Positions 52,753-61,756 of a stretch of 64,000 nt of DNA are shown piece by piece. The position numbers were made by a program, and so were the translations under genes. How positions within the stretch are numbered: position 1 is the stretch's first letter; every line of letters begins with the position of its first letter. The stretch lies in NCBI GenBank assembly GCA_020832235.1, contig JAFIEZ010000007.1, positions 310,001 through 374,000 of the forward strand, read 5' to 3'. The stretch comes from Bacteroidota bacterium. GTDB lineage: Bacteria > Bacteroidota > Rhodothermia > Balneolales > HLUCCA01. Below the pieces are notes generated by a model. It searched no databases and was not told the origin of the DNA. It saw nothing but the letters and a program-made list of their open reading frames with translations.

Positions 52753-54123
52753 ATGCCGTTTCAACGCAGAACCCTTTCCGGGTTTACGGCGCTGTTGATC
52801 ACATTGGCGGTTATTTCAGGATGCGCGTCTGAGTCTGACACTCCCGACTCTACCCTGGTTTCCGGGACCATTGTAATTGCGCAGGATGCCAACGGCGATG
52901 AGCCGGATTTCAGCGGTATTCAACTGTTAATTGTTGCCGGTCAGGAGCAGCCTCGTGATACCTTGCTGAACGCATTCACCGATATAGATGGCAATTTCAG
53001 CTCGGTTGTGCGCGTTCCCGAGCGGGGTGTGTATCCGCTTGTTGTGAGCCGCAATAACAGAGTTATTCACATTGGCAGTATGGTACTGGCACCATCCGAT
53101 ACCGTCACTGTAACCGGAGAGCTTCCGAATCTGGATCGTACCCTGCGTATTGATTCTCCGGAGAACAGAGCTATGGCAACTTATGAACGCCTGCAGCGAC
53201 TCTACGGACGGGTTGCAACGCTGGCATTTGGCGGAGTCGTCTCCCAGGATAGTATCCCCATCCTTATGAATCAATGGAGCGATCTTTTTTGGTCGATGCG
53301 TGCTGAACACCCTTCAACCTATGCATCTCGTCTGGCATCCATCGATGCTATTGACATTTTGGAAGGCTGGAACGACCCGATGGTTCTGGAAAGGCTGGGG
53401 GAACTGGATGGAAACGATATGTATTTCACGGTGAAACTGGCCTACGGTGGTCATATTCGAGCGAGAACGGAGGGCATTCAGGCCGGCGTAGATTACCTTA
53501 CACAGTTACGAAGATCGGTGCGTGATACCGATCGCAGGCGCGCTGTAGATACCCGTATTATTGAATTGATGGTTGATTATGGGGAATACGAAATGGCGCT
53601 CGATCAGGCCCGGCAACTGGTGCGGTCAACCCGTAACGACACACTTCTTTCCGAGTGGGCTGAAGACGCTGTGTATCGCCTGGAAAACCTTATGCCTGGT
53701 CGTATGCTTCCTCAGGTTTCCATCGCTTTCGATGATGAGGCACTGGCAATTCCTCTGGAGGATGCACCTGCAGTTACGGTACTGGAAGTAGTTTTACTGG
53801 CCGATCGCAACTATCAGCAGACGTATCCGGAGCTGCAACGCCTCTTTCGCTCCATGCCAACGGGCACGGCCCGCTTTTTGACCGTTCCGCTGGATCAGCG
53901 ACAAACAACAATCAATGCTTTTTTTGAAGAACGATCGCGCAGCTGGCCCTTTGCATCAGCTGGTGCGTACGAAGCTTCCGGTGTGATAGACACGCTGAGA
54001 ATAGAGGAGGTTCCCACACGTATTGTGTTGGACAGGGATGGAAGGATTATCGCTCGTCTGGTGGGGCATGATATGACCGCACTTGCAGAGGAGTTGGATA
54101 TTATTTTACAAACGATTAATTAA
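52753..54123 (+). CDS. Lipoprotein with DUF4369-like N-terminus and redox-inactive thioredoxin-like domain
   Basis: 456 residues from ATG 52753 (MPFQRRTLSGFTALLI); an ATG at 52729 inside gatB is possible. A lipobox VISGC marks a lipoprotein. An N-terminal beta domain (about 35-125) is followed by a helical segment (about 130-310). The C-terminal 140 residues look like a TlpA/AhpC-type thioredoxin fold, with VTVLEVVLLADRNYQQTYPE where a CxxC would sit and a cis-proline loop VPTRIVLDRDGRIIARLVG. No cysteine pair is present, so disulfide chemistry is not expected. Probably a periplasmic-side scaffold or binding lipoprotein. Confidence 0.65.
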   Translation: MPFQRRTLSGFTALLITLAVISGCASESDTPDSTLVSGTIVIAQDANGDEPDFSGIQLLIVAGQEQPRDTLLNAFTDIDGNFSSVVRVPERGVYPLVVSRNNRVIHIGSMVLAPSDTVTVTGELPNLDRTLRIDSPENRAMATYERLQRLYGRVATLAFGGVVSQDSIPILMNQWSDLFWSMRAEHPSTYASRLASIDAIDILEGWNDPMVLERLGELDGNDMYFTVKLAYGGHIRARTEGIQAGVDYLTQLRRSVRDTDRRRAVDTRIIELMVDYGEYEMALDQARQLVRSTRNDTLLSEWAEDAVYRLENLMPGRMLPQVSIAFDDEALAIPLEDAPAVTVLEVVLLADRNYQQTYPELQRLFRSMPTGTARFLTVPLDQRQTTINAFFEERSRSWPFASAGAYEASGVIDTLRIEEVPTRIVLDRDGRIIARLVGHDMTALAEELDIILQTIN

Positions 54124-54131
54124 TTACTGTT

Positions 54132-54902
54132 ATGAGACAATTTCTTATTGCCGGAAACTGGAAAATGAATCTGGGACCGGCCGAGTCGAAAGCATTTTTT
54201 ACCGATATGAGCGCGCTCACCAACGATGTAGGCACAAAAGCAGAAGTGCTTGTTTGCGCTCCTTTTGTAAGCCTGAGTACAGCATTGGAAGCGGCAGCTT
54301 CCGTTAAAGGATTTCAGGTGGGGGCGCAAAACCTTCACTTTGAAAACAACGGCGCCTACACCGGTGAAACCAGCGCCAGCATGCTTAAAGAGCTGGGATG
54401 CCAATATGTAATCGTAGGTCACTCCGAGCGACGCGAATATTTCGGTGAAACCGATGAAATCGTTGGCAAAAAAGTAGCTAAAGCATTGCAGGAAGGCTTA
54501 ACTCCAATTCTCTGCGTGGGCGAAGTACTGGCAGAGCGCAAGTCCGGCGAACAAAACAAGGTCGTCGAAACCCAGCTAAAAGGTGCCTTAGACGGATTAT
54601 CGGCCGACCAGATTGCTAAAACCGTTATCGCGTATGAACCTGTATGGGCCATCGGTACCGGTGAGGTAGCATCACCCGACCAGGCACAGGAAATGCATAA
54701 ATTTATCCGCGCGGTACTCGCAGAACTGGCCGACGAAAACGTAGCCGCATCTGTTCGTGTACTCTACGGTGGCAGTATGAAACCCGATAATGCCGAAGAA
54801 CTGCTCGGTCAGCCCGATGTTGATGGTGGTCTCATCGGTGGCGCCAGCATGAAAGCCGACAGTCTGTTTAAGATTGTTGAAATTGCGAACAAACTAACCT
54901 GA
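54132..54902 (+). CDS. tpiA: Triosephosphate isomerase
   Basis: 256 residues; K11 in AGNWKMN, H97 in VGHSERREYFGE and E169 in AYEPVWAIGTG are the catalytic residues. It interconverts dihydroxyacetone phosphate and glyceraldehyde-3-phosphate. LYGGSMKPDNAEEL binds phosphate near the C-terminus. ATG 54132 lies 8 bases after the lipoprotein stop; purD follows 3 bases later, so they are probably one transcript. Confidence 0.97.
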   Translation: MRQFLIAGNWKMNLGPAESKAFFTDMSALTNDVGTKAEVLVCAPFVSLSTALEAAASVKGFQVGAQNLHFENNGAYTGETSASMLKELGCQYVIVGHSERREYFGETDEIVGKKVAKALQEGLTPILCVGEVLAERKSGEQNKVVETQLKGALDGLSADQIAKTVIAYEPVWAIGTGEVASPDQAQEMHKFIRAVLAELADENVAASVRVLYGGSMKPDNAEELLGQPDVDGGLIGGASMKADSLFKIVEIANKLT

Positions 54903-54905
54903 CCT

Positions 54906-56201
54906 ATGGAACAACGTAAAGTGCTGCTGATTGGTGGAGGTGGACGTGAACACGCTTTGGCGCACGCACTGTCTAAGTCCTCATTACTGGATAAACTTTA
55001 CATCACGCCGGGAAATCCCGGCACAGCGCAGCACGGTGAAAATGTTTCACTGGATATCAACGAATTCGACGATGTGGTGGACTTTTGCGAGGACCACCAC
55101 ATCGATCTCGTTATTGTAGGACCTGAACAACCCCTTGTTGAAGGAATTACAGACTATCTGCACGATTATGGCATCAAGGTTTTTGGTCCAACCAAAGGCG
55201 CTGCCATGCTGGAAGGCAGCAAATCGTATGCGAAGTCGATCATGCAGAAGTATAACATACCCACTGCTGGAAGCGAGGTCTTTGAGCGACACGAAGTTTC
55301 AAAGCTCGATGCCTATCTGGCAGAAGAAGTGCGTTTTCCGGTTGTTATAAAAGTCGACGGACTGGCTGCCGGAAAAGGAGTATTCATCTGTAATGACATC
55401 GATCAGGCCAGAGAATACATCGATAAAATAATGAACGATGTAGACCTCAGTGCCGCAGCCCCGCTTATTGTAGTAGAAGAGTTTATGCAGGGAGAAGAGG
55501 TATCCGTTTTTGCTATATCCGATGGCTCAACGGCCCATTACCTCATGCATGCTCAGGATCATAAACGTATTGGCGATGGGGATACCGGTCTGAATACCGG
55601 TGGTATGGGAGCGTATGCACCGGCTCCGGTACTAACGGAGCAGATGAGAGACCATGTTATGAAAACCATCGTTCAGCCCACGATCGATGGGATGGCGCAG
55701 GAAGAAACCCCGTATCTGGGTATTTTATATGTAGGTTTGATGATGACAGCAGACGGACCCAAGGTTGTTGAATACAACTGCCGTTTCGGAGATCCGGAAG
55801 CGCAGGTAATCTTGCCGGCGATTAAGTCAGATGTGCTTGAATTGATGATAACAGCCGTAAATGGTAAGCTGGAATATGTATCGCTCGATATAGACACCGA
55901 TTATTACTGCTCCGTTGTGCTGGCATCGAAGGGATATCCCGGTTCATACGAAAAGGGCAAAATCATAACCGGTCTGAACGATTTGCCTGAAGATGTTTAT
56001 GTATATCACAGCGGTACAGAAATGTCGGAAGAAGGGCAGTTGCTTACCAAAGGCGGTCGTGTACTTAATGTGGTGGGCAGTGGCAGCTCACTAAAAGAAG
56101 CCATCGACAATGCGTACGCCGGAGTCGCTGCTATTTCATTTGATGGTGCGTATCACCGAAAAGATATTGGCGCAAAGGGTCTGGCTCATTTCAACAAGTG
56201 A
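54906..56201 (+). CDS. purD: Phosphoribosylamine-glycine ligase
   Basis: 431 residues, ATP-grasp family. The N-terminal LLIGGGGREHALAHALSKS, GPEQPLVEGITDYL, the ATP loop VIKVDGLAAGKGVFIC and the Mg site VEYNCRFGDPEAQVILP are PurD signatures. It joins glycine to phosphoribosylamine, the second step of purine synthesis. The following lipoprotein gene overlaps its stop by 4 bases (GTGA). Confidence 0.97.
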   Translation: MEQRKVLLIGGGGREHALAHALSKSSLLDKLYITPGNPGTAQHGENVSLDINEFDDVVDFCEDHHIDLVIVGPEQPLVEGITDYLHDYGIKVFGPTKGAAMLEGSKSYAKSIMQKYNIPTAGSEVFERHEVSKLDAYLAEEVRFPVVIKVDGLAAGKGVFICNDIDQAREYIDKIMNDVDLSAAAPLIVVEEFMQGEEVSVFAISDGSTAHYLMHAQDHKRIGDGDTGLNTGGMGAYAPAPVLTEQMRDHVMKTIVQPTIDGMAQEETPYLGILYVGLMMTADGPKVVEYNCRFGDPEAQVILPAIKSDVLELMITAVNGKLEYVSLDIDTDYYCSVVLASKGYPGSYEKGKIITGLNDLPEDVYVYHSGTEMSEEGQLLTKGGRVLNVVGSGSSLKEAIDNAYAGVAAISFDGAYHRKDIGAKGLAHFNK

Positions 56202-57139
56202 GACGGATCATGCCTGCACCGCTACAATACAGCAAGGGGTTCAGCAAATGGCGTCTGCCGTTGTTGCCTTTGCTGCTTATTGCTGTGCCTTTCGTAATGC
56301 ACCTTACTGGATGTCGATCCGTTGACGCCCCGCCTCGTTCACTGCAGCTCTCCGGCGAAGTATTATCCGCCCTGCCGGCAGATACGCTGTATTGCACGCA
56401 TGTAGCAGGTAATTTTTCCCGTATTTCAGATCTGTTCGTAGCGGCTTCCGGTACAATGTATGTGGCTGATGCAGGCAGACATCACATCATACGACTGAAC
56501 GCAACAGGAGAGAGGCTCGATTCGCTCGGAGGGAGAGGTGTCGGAAATGTACAGTTCGACAATCCCACGCACATAGATGCTGGTAATGAGCTTAAAATTT
56601 ATGTCTCAGATGTCGGAAATCAACGTATCTCCATGTTCGACAGAAGATGGCAGCCGCTCGGCTTTCTCGATTTAACCCCCGGCAGGTACGAGCCCGGTGC
56701 TCTCGTACAAACCCCGCAGGGGGAGGTCATATTCTGGGATCAGGAGGGACAAAGGCTACGAAAGGTAAGGGCTGATGCGCAGCCAGACCAATTTTATCAA
56801 CCGGATGTCTCGGAGGTTGAGCATGCCCCGGTAGCTCTACTCCAGCTTGAAAGCACGCTATGGCTTGTGGATGGTACTGCTGGAGTAGTACATCGGTTTG
56901 GGATGAATGGCCGCAGGTTGGGTTTTATTCACGTGGGTGCAGAAATGTCGGATGGTGCCGTAAACAAAGGAGAGGTACTGCTGCTCACACCGCAAGGGCT
57001 TTTGAGGATGCGGGCATCAGGAGAGATCATTCACCTTTATGTATTCGGCTCGGACAAAACGTATACCCGTATCTCTGTTCATGAGAACATACTTTATCTG
57101 GCAACCCCGACCGATTTATACAAAACCACACTGCCGTAA
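56198..57139 (+). CDS. NHL-repeat beta-propeller lipoprotein
   Basis: 313 residues from GTG 56198 (GTGA overlap with purD); an ATG four codons later is an equal candidate. A lipobox LTGC follows the hydrophobic segment at about residues 18-36. The mature protein is a six-bladed propeller of the NHL/6-bladed type: LFVAASGTMYVADAGRHHII, then IYVSDVGNQRISMFDR and later blades. These domains usually bind proteins or small ligands; no catalytic site is visible. It is the last gene before the amidoligase cassette, which has its own candidate promoter. Confidence 0.75.
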   Translation: MRRIMPAPLQYSKGFSKWRLPLLPLLLIAVPFVMHLTGCRSVDAPPRSLQLSGEVLSALPADTLYCTHVAGNFSRISDLFVAASGTMYVADAGRHHIIRLNATGERLDSLGGRGVGNVQFDNPTHIDAGNELKIYVSDVGNQRISMFDRRWQPLGFLDLTPGRYEPGALVQTPQGEVIFWDQEGQRLRKVRADAQPDQFYQPDVSEVEHAPVALLQLESTLWLVDGTAGVVHRFGMNGRRLGFIHVGAEMSDGAVNKGEVLLLTPQGLLRMRASGEIIHLYVFGSDKTYTRISVHENILYLATPTDLYKTTLP

Positions 57140-57160
57140 AAAATATTTTTCGTGCGCATA

Positions 57161-57189
57161 TTTACTTGTTAGGATTGTGCGTAATTTTG
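57161..57189 (+). promoter_or_regulatory. Candidate promoter of the peptidase-ligase cassette
   Basis: TTTA (57161-57164) and TAATTTTG (57182-57189, an exact TAnnTTTG) are 17 bases apart, 46 bases before the ATG of the C39-like gene. This suggests the three-gene cassette is transcribed independently of purD. Confidence 0.45.
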
Positions 57190-57235
57190 ATTTCGGGAGG
57201 CAAACATACCCCCGAGTTAACGCTTCTCTCAAACT

Positions 57236-57952
57236 ATGAACAGCAGCCTTTCGCTGAAAATGCAAAATCAGCCCGATGATTACTCATGTGGGCCGACCTG
57301 CTTGCATGCCGTGTATAATTACTACCAAAAATCGATTGATTTACAACAACTTATTGATGAAACGGAAAAGCTGGAAGATGGCGGAACGCTCGGTGTTTTA
57401 TTAGCCAATCACGCACTTGAACGCGGCTTTCGGGCACGTATTTATTCTTATAATCTGCTCATTTTCGATCCTACCTGGTTTGACTTACCTTCCATCAGAC
57501 TTCGTGAAAAGTTGGTAGAACGGGCACGGGCCAATCCCGCTAATGAGCGAATGACGCGGGCCGCGGAGGCGTACATTCGTTTCCTGGATCTTGGAGGTGA
57601 ACTTCGCTTTCGGGATCTGAATATCATGCTCATCCGTAAATATCTGGTTAAGGGTATTCCCATTCTTACCGGGCTCAGCTCCACCTGGCTGTATCGATGT
57701 GCCCGTGAACGTGATGATGCGGAAAACATGGTCTACGACGACATCAAGGGGAGTCCCTGTGGTCATTTCGTTGTGCTGAGTGGCTACGACAAAGAGCAAC
57801 GGAAAGTTCAGATATCTGATCCTTATCATGGAAATCCAGCTTTTGAAACCAGCACCTACTGGGTAGAGCGAAACCGTCTTATCAACGCCATACTGCTTGG
57901 AATTGTCACTTACGATTCCAACTTACTCATCATTCAACCTTCGGGAGAATAA
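57236..57952 (+). CDS. C39-like cysteine peptidase domain protein of an amidoligase cassette
   Basis: 238 residues, no signal peptide or membrane segment. The papain-like triad of family C39 is visible: C18 in QPDDYSCGPTCLHAVYNYY, H177 in GSPCGHFVVLSGYD and D195 in VQISDPYHG. Between residues about 70 and 170 lies a charged insertion not typical of bacteriocin-processing C39 domains, and there is no ABC transporter. It may cleave or transfer an amide in the cytoplasm. Its gene ends 3 bases before the ATP-grasp ligase. What it cuts is unknown: a peptide made by the two ligases, or a precursor, is an inference. Confidence 0.8.
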   Translation: MNSSLSLKMQNQPDDYSCGPTCLHAVYNYYQKSIDLQQLIDETEKLEDGGTLGVLLANHALERGFRARIYSYNLLIFDPTWFDLPSIRLREKLVERARANPANERMTRAAEAYIRFLDLGGELRFRDLNIMLIRKYLVKGIPILTGLSSTWLYRCARERDDAENMVYDDIKGSPCGHFVVLSGYDKEQRKVQISDPYHGNPAFETSTYWVERNRLINAILLGIVTYDSNLLIIQPSGE

Positions 57953-57955
57953 TCG

Positions 57956-59419
57956 ATGTTACCATTGATCGTTGTGAATAATCCTGCCGACTGGAATTTG
58001 AGTCTGGAAAATGTACGGGTTGTTTCGGCCCGCCAATACTTGACTGAGGTCGCCGCAGAATACCCAGAAAAGGTGAGGGTCTATAATTTGTGCCGGTCGT
58101 ACCGCTATCAGAGCGCGGGCTATTACGTGTCGCTGCTTGCCGAAGCACGCGGACATAAACCCATACCGGGCATCGCCACCATCGAAGACATGAAATCGCA
58201 GCACATGGTGCGATTTGTGTCGGACGACCTCGACGAGTTAATTCAGTCGAGTCTGGCCCCGATAAAATCCGAAGCATTTACCTTGAGCATATATTTCGGT
58301 CGAAATCTGGCCAAACGGTACGACAGACTTTGTTCTTACCTGCATGCCTCATTTCCGGTTCCATTTGCACGTGCACAGTTCACACTTACGCAAGGGAAGT
58401 GGGTGCTTAGGCATTTTGCACCCATACCAGCCAGTGAAATTCCTCAGGAGCATAAACCCTTTGTAGTGGATGTGATGCGCGGCTATTTTGCCGGAAAGAA
58501 ACCATCTGTTCCCAAAAAAACGGCCCTTCGTTACGATATGGCTATTTTGTGGAACCCTGATGAGGCAGATGCACCCTCCGACGAACGTGCACTACAGAAA
58601 TTCATAAAGGCAGCGGAATCACTGGGAATGGGCTGTGAACGCATAACACGGCACGACTACGGCAGACTTGCAGAATTTGATGCCCTATTTATTCGGGAAA
58701 CGACCAACGTAAATCATCATACGTATCGATTTGCCCGTCGTGCTCAGGCAGAAGGATTGGTTGTGATGGACGATCCCGACTCCATTCTCAAGTGCACCAA
58801 CAAGGTGTATCTGGCCGAGCTGCTGGCCCGTCACCGCATTCGCGGTCCGAAAACCGTAATCATTCATCGCGATAATCTGGGGGATGTGGAGCTTCATCTC
58901 GGGTTTCCCTGCGTGCTTAAACAGCCAGACGGCGCGTTTTCAACGGGTGTTATCAAAGTGGCCGATTCTCGTGAACTCACCGAAAAAGCAACCGCCATGC
59001 TGGAGAAATCGGATCTGGTTATTGCTCAGGAGTTCGTGAAAACCGACTTCGACTGGCGAATAGGCATTATCGATCAGAAGCCATTGTATGCCTGTAAGTA
59101 TTTCATGGCCAGGAAACATTGGCAAATTATCAAAAGAGATCAGGCCGGAAAGACATCTTTTGGTATTAGTGAGACGGTACCGGTTGAATTGGTACCCAAG
59201 CAGGTAATTAAAACAGCGCTGAAGATCGCCAACCTCATGGGGAACGGACTCTATGGCGTAGATCTCAAGCAAATTGGTAATGAATGTGTAGTTATTGAAG
59301 TAAACGATAATCCGAGTATCGACAGTGGTCTGGAGGACGCCCTTCTAAAAGATGAGCTCTACAAAAGAATTATGGAAGTATTCTTAAAACGCATAGAAGA
59401 AAAAAAGGCAGGTCGCTGA
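57956..59419 (+). CDS. RimK-family ATP-grasp ligase with RLAN N-terminal domain
   Basis: 487 residues. Residues 1-185 match the RLAN (RimK-like ATP-grasp N-terminal) type: VVNNPADWNL, then VYNLCRSYRYQSAGYYVSLL and FARAQFTLTQGKWVLRHFAP. A pre-ATP-grasp segment (about 190-270) and an ATP-grasp domain (about 270-475) follow, with the ATP lysine K322 in PCVLKQPDGAFSTGV, IAQEFVKTDFDWRIGI and the Mg site D435...E448-V-N450-D-N452 in VIEVNDNPSID. Such enzymes activate a carboxylate as acyl-phosphate and join it to an amine. The substrate is unknown. Its stop and the next start share a base (TGATG), so the pair is co-translated. Confidence 0.88.
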   Translation: MLPLIVVNNPADWNLSLENVRVVSARQYLTEVAAEYPEKVRVYNLCRSYRYQSAGYYVSLLAEARGHKPIPGIATIEDMKSQHMVRFVSDDLDELIQSSLAPIKSEAFTLSIYFGRNLAKRYDRLCSYLHASFPVPFARAQFTLTQGKWVLRHFAPIPASEIPQEHKPFVVDVMRGYFAGKKPSVPKKTALRYDMAILWNPDEADAPSDERALQKFIKAAESLGMGCERITRHDYGRLAEFDALFIRETTNVNHHTYRFARRAQAEGLVVMDDPDSILKCTNKVYLAELLARHRIRGPKTVIIHRDNLGDVELHLGFPCVLKQPDGAFSTGVIKVADSRELTEKATAMLEKSDLVIAQEFVKTDFDWRIGIIDQKPLYACKYFMARKHWQIIKRDQAGKTSFGISETVPVELVPKQVIKTALKIANLMGNGLYGVDLKQIGNECVVIEVNDNPSIDSGLEDALLKDELYKRIMEVFLKRIEEKKAGR

Positions 59420-60717
59420 TGGGCATACTACGCTTATTTGAAGGCTTTGGTGTTGAGTTAGAATACATGATTGTAGATCGTACAACACTGGAAATCAAGC
59501 CCATTGCACATGAACTCCTGAGGGATGCAGACGGGGAGGTAGTTGCGGAGATTGATAAAGGTCCCGTGGCCTGGTGTAACGAATTGGTTGCGCATGTCAT
59601 TGAGCTCAAAACGAATGGTCCGGCAAGCAGTCTCACTGATCTGGCATCCCTTTTTGCCCGCGAGATTGCTGAAATCAATCGCCTTCTTGAACCTCACCAT
59701 GCCTGCCTGATGCCAACGGCTATGCACCCCTGGATGGACCCGCTCACGCAGACCGTTATCTGGGAGCACGAGTATAACGAGGTTTATGAAGCATTCAACG
59801 CCATTTTCGACTGCCGCGGTCATGGGTGGTCGAATCTCCAAAGTACCCACTTGAACCTGCCGTTTTCAAACGATGAAGAATTCGGCAGACTCCACGCCGC
59901 CATCCGTGCTATTTTACCTTTATTACCCGCTTTATCGGCCAGTTCCCCTGTAATGGAAGGGCGTATAACCGGAATTCTGGATAACAGGCTGGATGTGTAT
60001 AAAACGAACGCTTTGAGGGTTCCGGAAGTAAGTGGTATGGTAGTTCCCGAACCCATGTTTAGCAGGTATGAGTATGAACATATTTTACTGGGAAGTATTT
60101 ACGAAGCCATAAAACCGTTTGATACGAAAGGAATTTTGCAGGAAGAATGGCTCAACGCCAGAGGTGCTATCGCTCGGTTCGACCGAAATGCCATTGAAAT
60201 AAGGGTTCTCGACGTACAAGAGTGTCCCGCAATGGACCTTGCCATTTTACAGGCAATCGTATCGGTAATCAAACTTCTCTGTATGCCAGGCGATACTCCT
60301 CAAGCTGGCGATATGCTGAAGCAGGATGATTCCTCGGGTGATGAACTGCAACGTAAACTCAGGCAGCTGTCTACCGAGAAGCTGGCTTATGTACTCAATG
60401 AAGTCATTCTTACAGGAGGCGATACCGTGATTTCAGATGCAGCATACATCCGGGCACTAGGACTGCATGAAAAAACGGGGCTAACGGTTTATGACGTTTG
60501 GAGAATGCTTTTGAGTAAAGCCTCGTCTAGTGGTTTTGCATTGGCAGACGACCAGGCGGCACACCTTGAAATCATCTTTAAACACGGTAATCTTTCTCAA
60601 CGCCTGCTTAATGCCTTACGGCGGCAGCCAAACGGGAAAACACTGGCGAGTGTTTATCGTAGGTTAGTGGAATGTCTTCACGGTAATCAACCCTTTTTGC
60701 CGGAATCACCCCCATAA
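59419..60717 (+). CDS. GCS2-type carboxylate-amine ligase
   Basis: 432 residues of the glutamate-cysteine ligase 2 / COOH-NH2 ligase fold (glutamine-synthetase-like). The start GFGVELEYMIVDRTTLEI has the paired glutamates of the family. ACLMPTAMHPWMDP, then HGWSNLQSTHLNLPF and IARFDRNAIEIRVLDVQECP provide further metal and substrate-site residues. Relatives include YbdK and EgtA (gamma-glutamylcysteine formation). It could add glutamate or another acid to an amine. With the RLAN ATP-grasp ligase it forms a two-ligase pair, as in predicted peptide-synthesis operons. Confidence 0.85.
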   Translation: MGILRLFEGFGVELEYMIVDRTTLEIKPIAHELLRDADGEVVAEIDKGPVAWCNELVAHVIELKTNGPASSLTDLASLFAREIAEINRLLEPHHACLMPTAMHPWMDPLTQTVIWEHEYNEVYEAFNAIFDCRGHGWSNLQSTHLNLPFSNDEEFGRLHAAIRAILPLLPALSASSPVMEGRITGILDNRLDVYKTNALRVPEVSGMVVPEPMFSRYEYEHILLGSIYEAIKPFDTKGILQEEWLNARGAIARFDRNAIEIRVLDVQECPAMDLAILQAIVSVIKLLCMPGDTPQAGDMLKQDDSSGDELQRKLRQLSTEKLAYVLNEVILTGGDTVISDAAYIRALGLHEKTGLTVYDVWRMLLSKASSSGFALADDQAAHLEIIFKHGNLSQRLLNALRRQPNGKTLASVYRRLVECLHGNQPFLPESPP

Positions 60718-60804
60718 TACGATAGTCAAGTAACCGGTTAATAAGACTAAGATAAAGAGATGCAATGCGATAGTTTGCCTCAGATCTGTTTTTATTCGGC
60801 ATAC

Positions 60805-60951
60805 TTAAAGCCTTGTTTGCTCGTTGTACTGATAACTTCTTTTGTTCGGAACCTTTCTTAATGTAGAGTCAGTCAAAATAAGGTCTTCCAGGGTATGCTT
60901 TTCAGGTAACTCAATGTTATTTACGTTATATTGGTAGTGCTCAAAAAGCAC
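60805..60951 (-). CDS. Possible 48-residue small protein, minus strand
   Basis: From GTG 60951 to TAA 60805: VLFEHYQYNVNNIELPEKHT, then LEDLILTDSTLRKVPNK and a basic/aromatic tail. Composition is protein-like and free of low-complexity, but there is no Shine-Dalgarno or recognised family, and it lies antisense in the gap between two plus-strand operons. The GTG sits on one arm of a small hairpin (GTGCT/AGCAC, 60937-60951). Otherwise the gap 60718-61003 shows nothing clear. Confidence 0.22.
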   Translation of the reverse strand: MLFEHYQYNVNNIELPEKHTLEDLILTDSTLRKVPNKRSYQYNEQTRL

Positions 60952-61003
60952 AAATAAACCGTTATTGAGCTTACATTATTCACTATTTAAACGCACGTTA
61001 ACT

Positions 61004-61735
61004 ATGTATTCGTTACTCACCGCGTTTCAGAATTCAGTTGGTCGTAAAATTCTAACCGGAGTTACCGGAATAGCCCTAACCGGGTTTTTGATTGTACACC
61101 TTCTCGGAAACCTGACATTATTTACTATTGACTACAGCAATGCTGATAACGCCTTTAATCGATATGCCCATTTTCTTCATGAATTAGGGTTTTTATTGTA
61201 CGTAGCTGAAGCTGGCTTGCTCGCAATTTTCCTGATTCACGCCTATTTGGGAATTGCCATTTATCTTCGCAAGAAGAAAACCCGACCCGACAAATACGCA
61301 ATGGAAAAAAGTCGTGGCGGTGCCAGTAAAGTTGGTTTCAGTTCACGAACCATGCTTATTTCCGGTTCGCTGCTGTTATTATTTACTGTTTCCCACGTGA
61401 ACCATTTCAAATTTGGTCCCGGATGGTCAGGAGAAGCCGAGTACGTTCAGGTAATGAATGTAGGAGGTGAACAGGCCGAAGTTCGTGACCTTTCGAAGCT
61501 GGTTTTTGAAACGTTTAATCGTCAGTACGACGGCGCGATATTTTACGTGCTTGGCTATGTTGGTATCATGATACTTCTCGGGTTCCACTTGCGCCACGGT
61601 ATCTGGAGTGCATTACAATCGCTCGGAGCCATGAACAAGAATCTAACTCCGGTTATCTATGCCGTTGCCGGAACGCTAGGGATTCTAATAGCCCTGGGCT
61701 TCCTTGTGTTGCCCATCTATATCTATTTTTTATAA
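61004..61735 (+). CDS. sdhC: Succinate dehydrogenase cytochrome b subunit (type B)
   Basis: 243 residues from ATG 61004 (MYSLLTAFQNSVGRKILTGV); a TTG 13 codons upstream is unlikely. Five membrane helices with candidate haem-ligand histidines H32 (VHLLGN), H79 (FLIHAYLG), H131/H134 (SHVNHF) and H195/H198 (GFHLRHG) fit the single-subunit, two-haem type-B anchor. It passes electrons between the Fe-S subunit and menaquinone. It leads sdhC-A-B; the men operon in this window makes its quinone. Confidence 0.94.
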   Translation: MYSLLTAFQNSVGRKILTGVTGIALTGFLIVHLLGNLTLFTIDYSNADNAFNRYAHFLHELGFLLYVAEAGLLAIFLIHAYLGIAIYLRKKKTRPDKYAMEKSRGGASKVGFSSRTMLISGSLLLLFTVSHVNHFKFGPGWSGEAEYVQVMNVGGEQAEVRDLSKLVFETFNRQYDGAIFYVLGYVGIMILLGFHLRHGIWSALQSLGAMNKNLTPVIYAVAGTLGILIALGFLVLPIYIYFL

Positions 61736-61756
61736 TTCGCTTAATACGGAAGTAAT

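Noticed and set aside
60760-60861. 33-residue plus-strand peptide with three cysteines after the GCS2 ligase, considered as a ligase substrate
   Set aside because: Only a weak ribosome-binding site, hydrophobic and unremarkable, overlapping the antisense candidate; no core-peptide or leader features.
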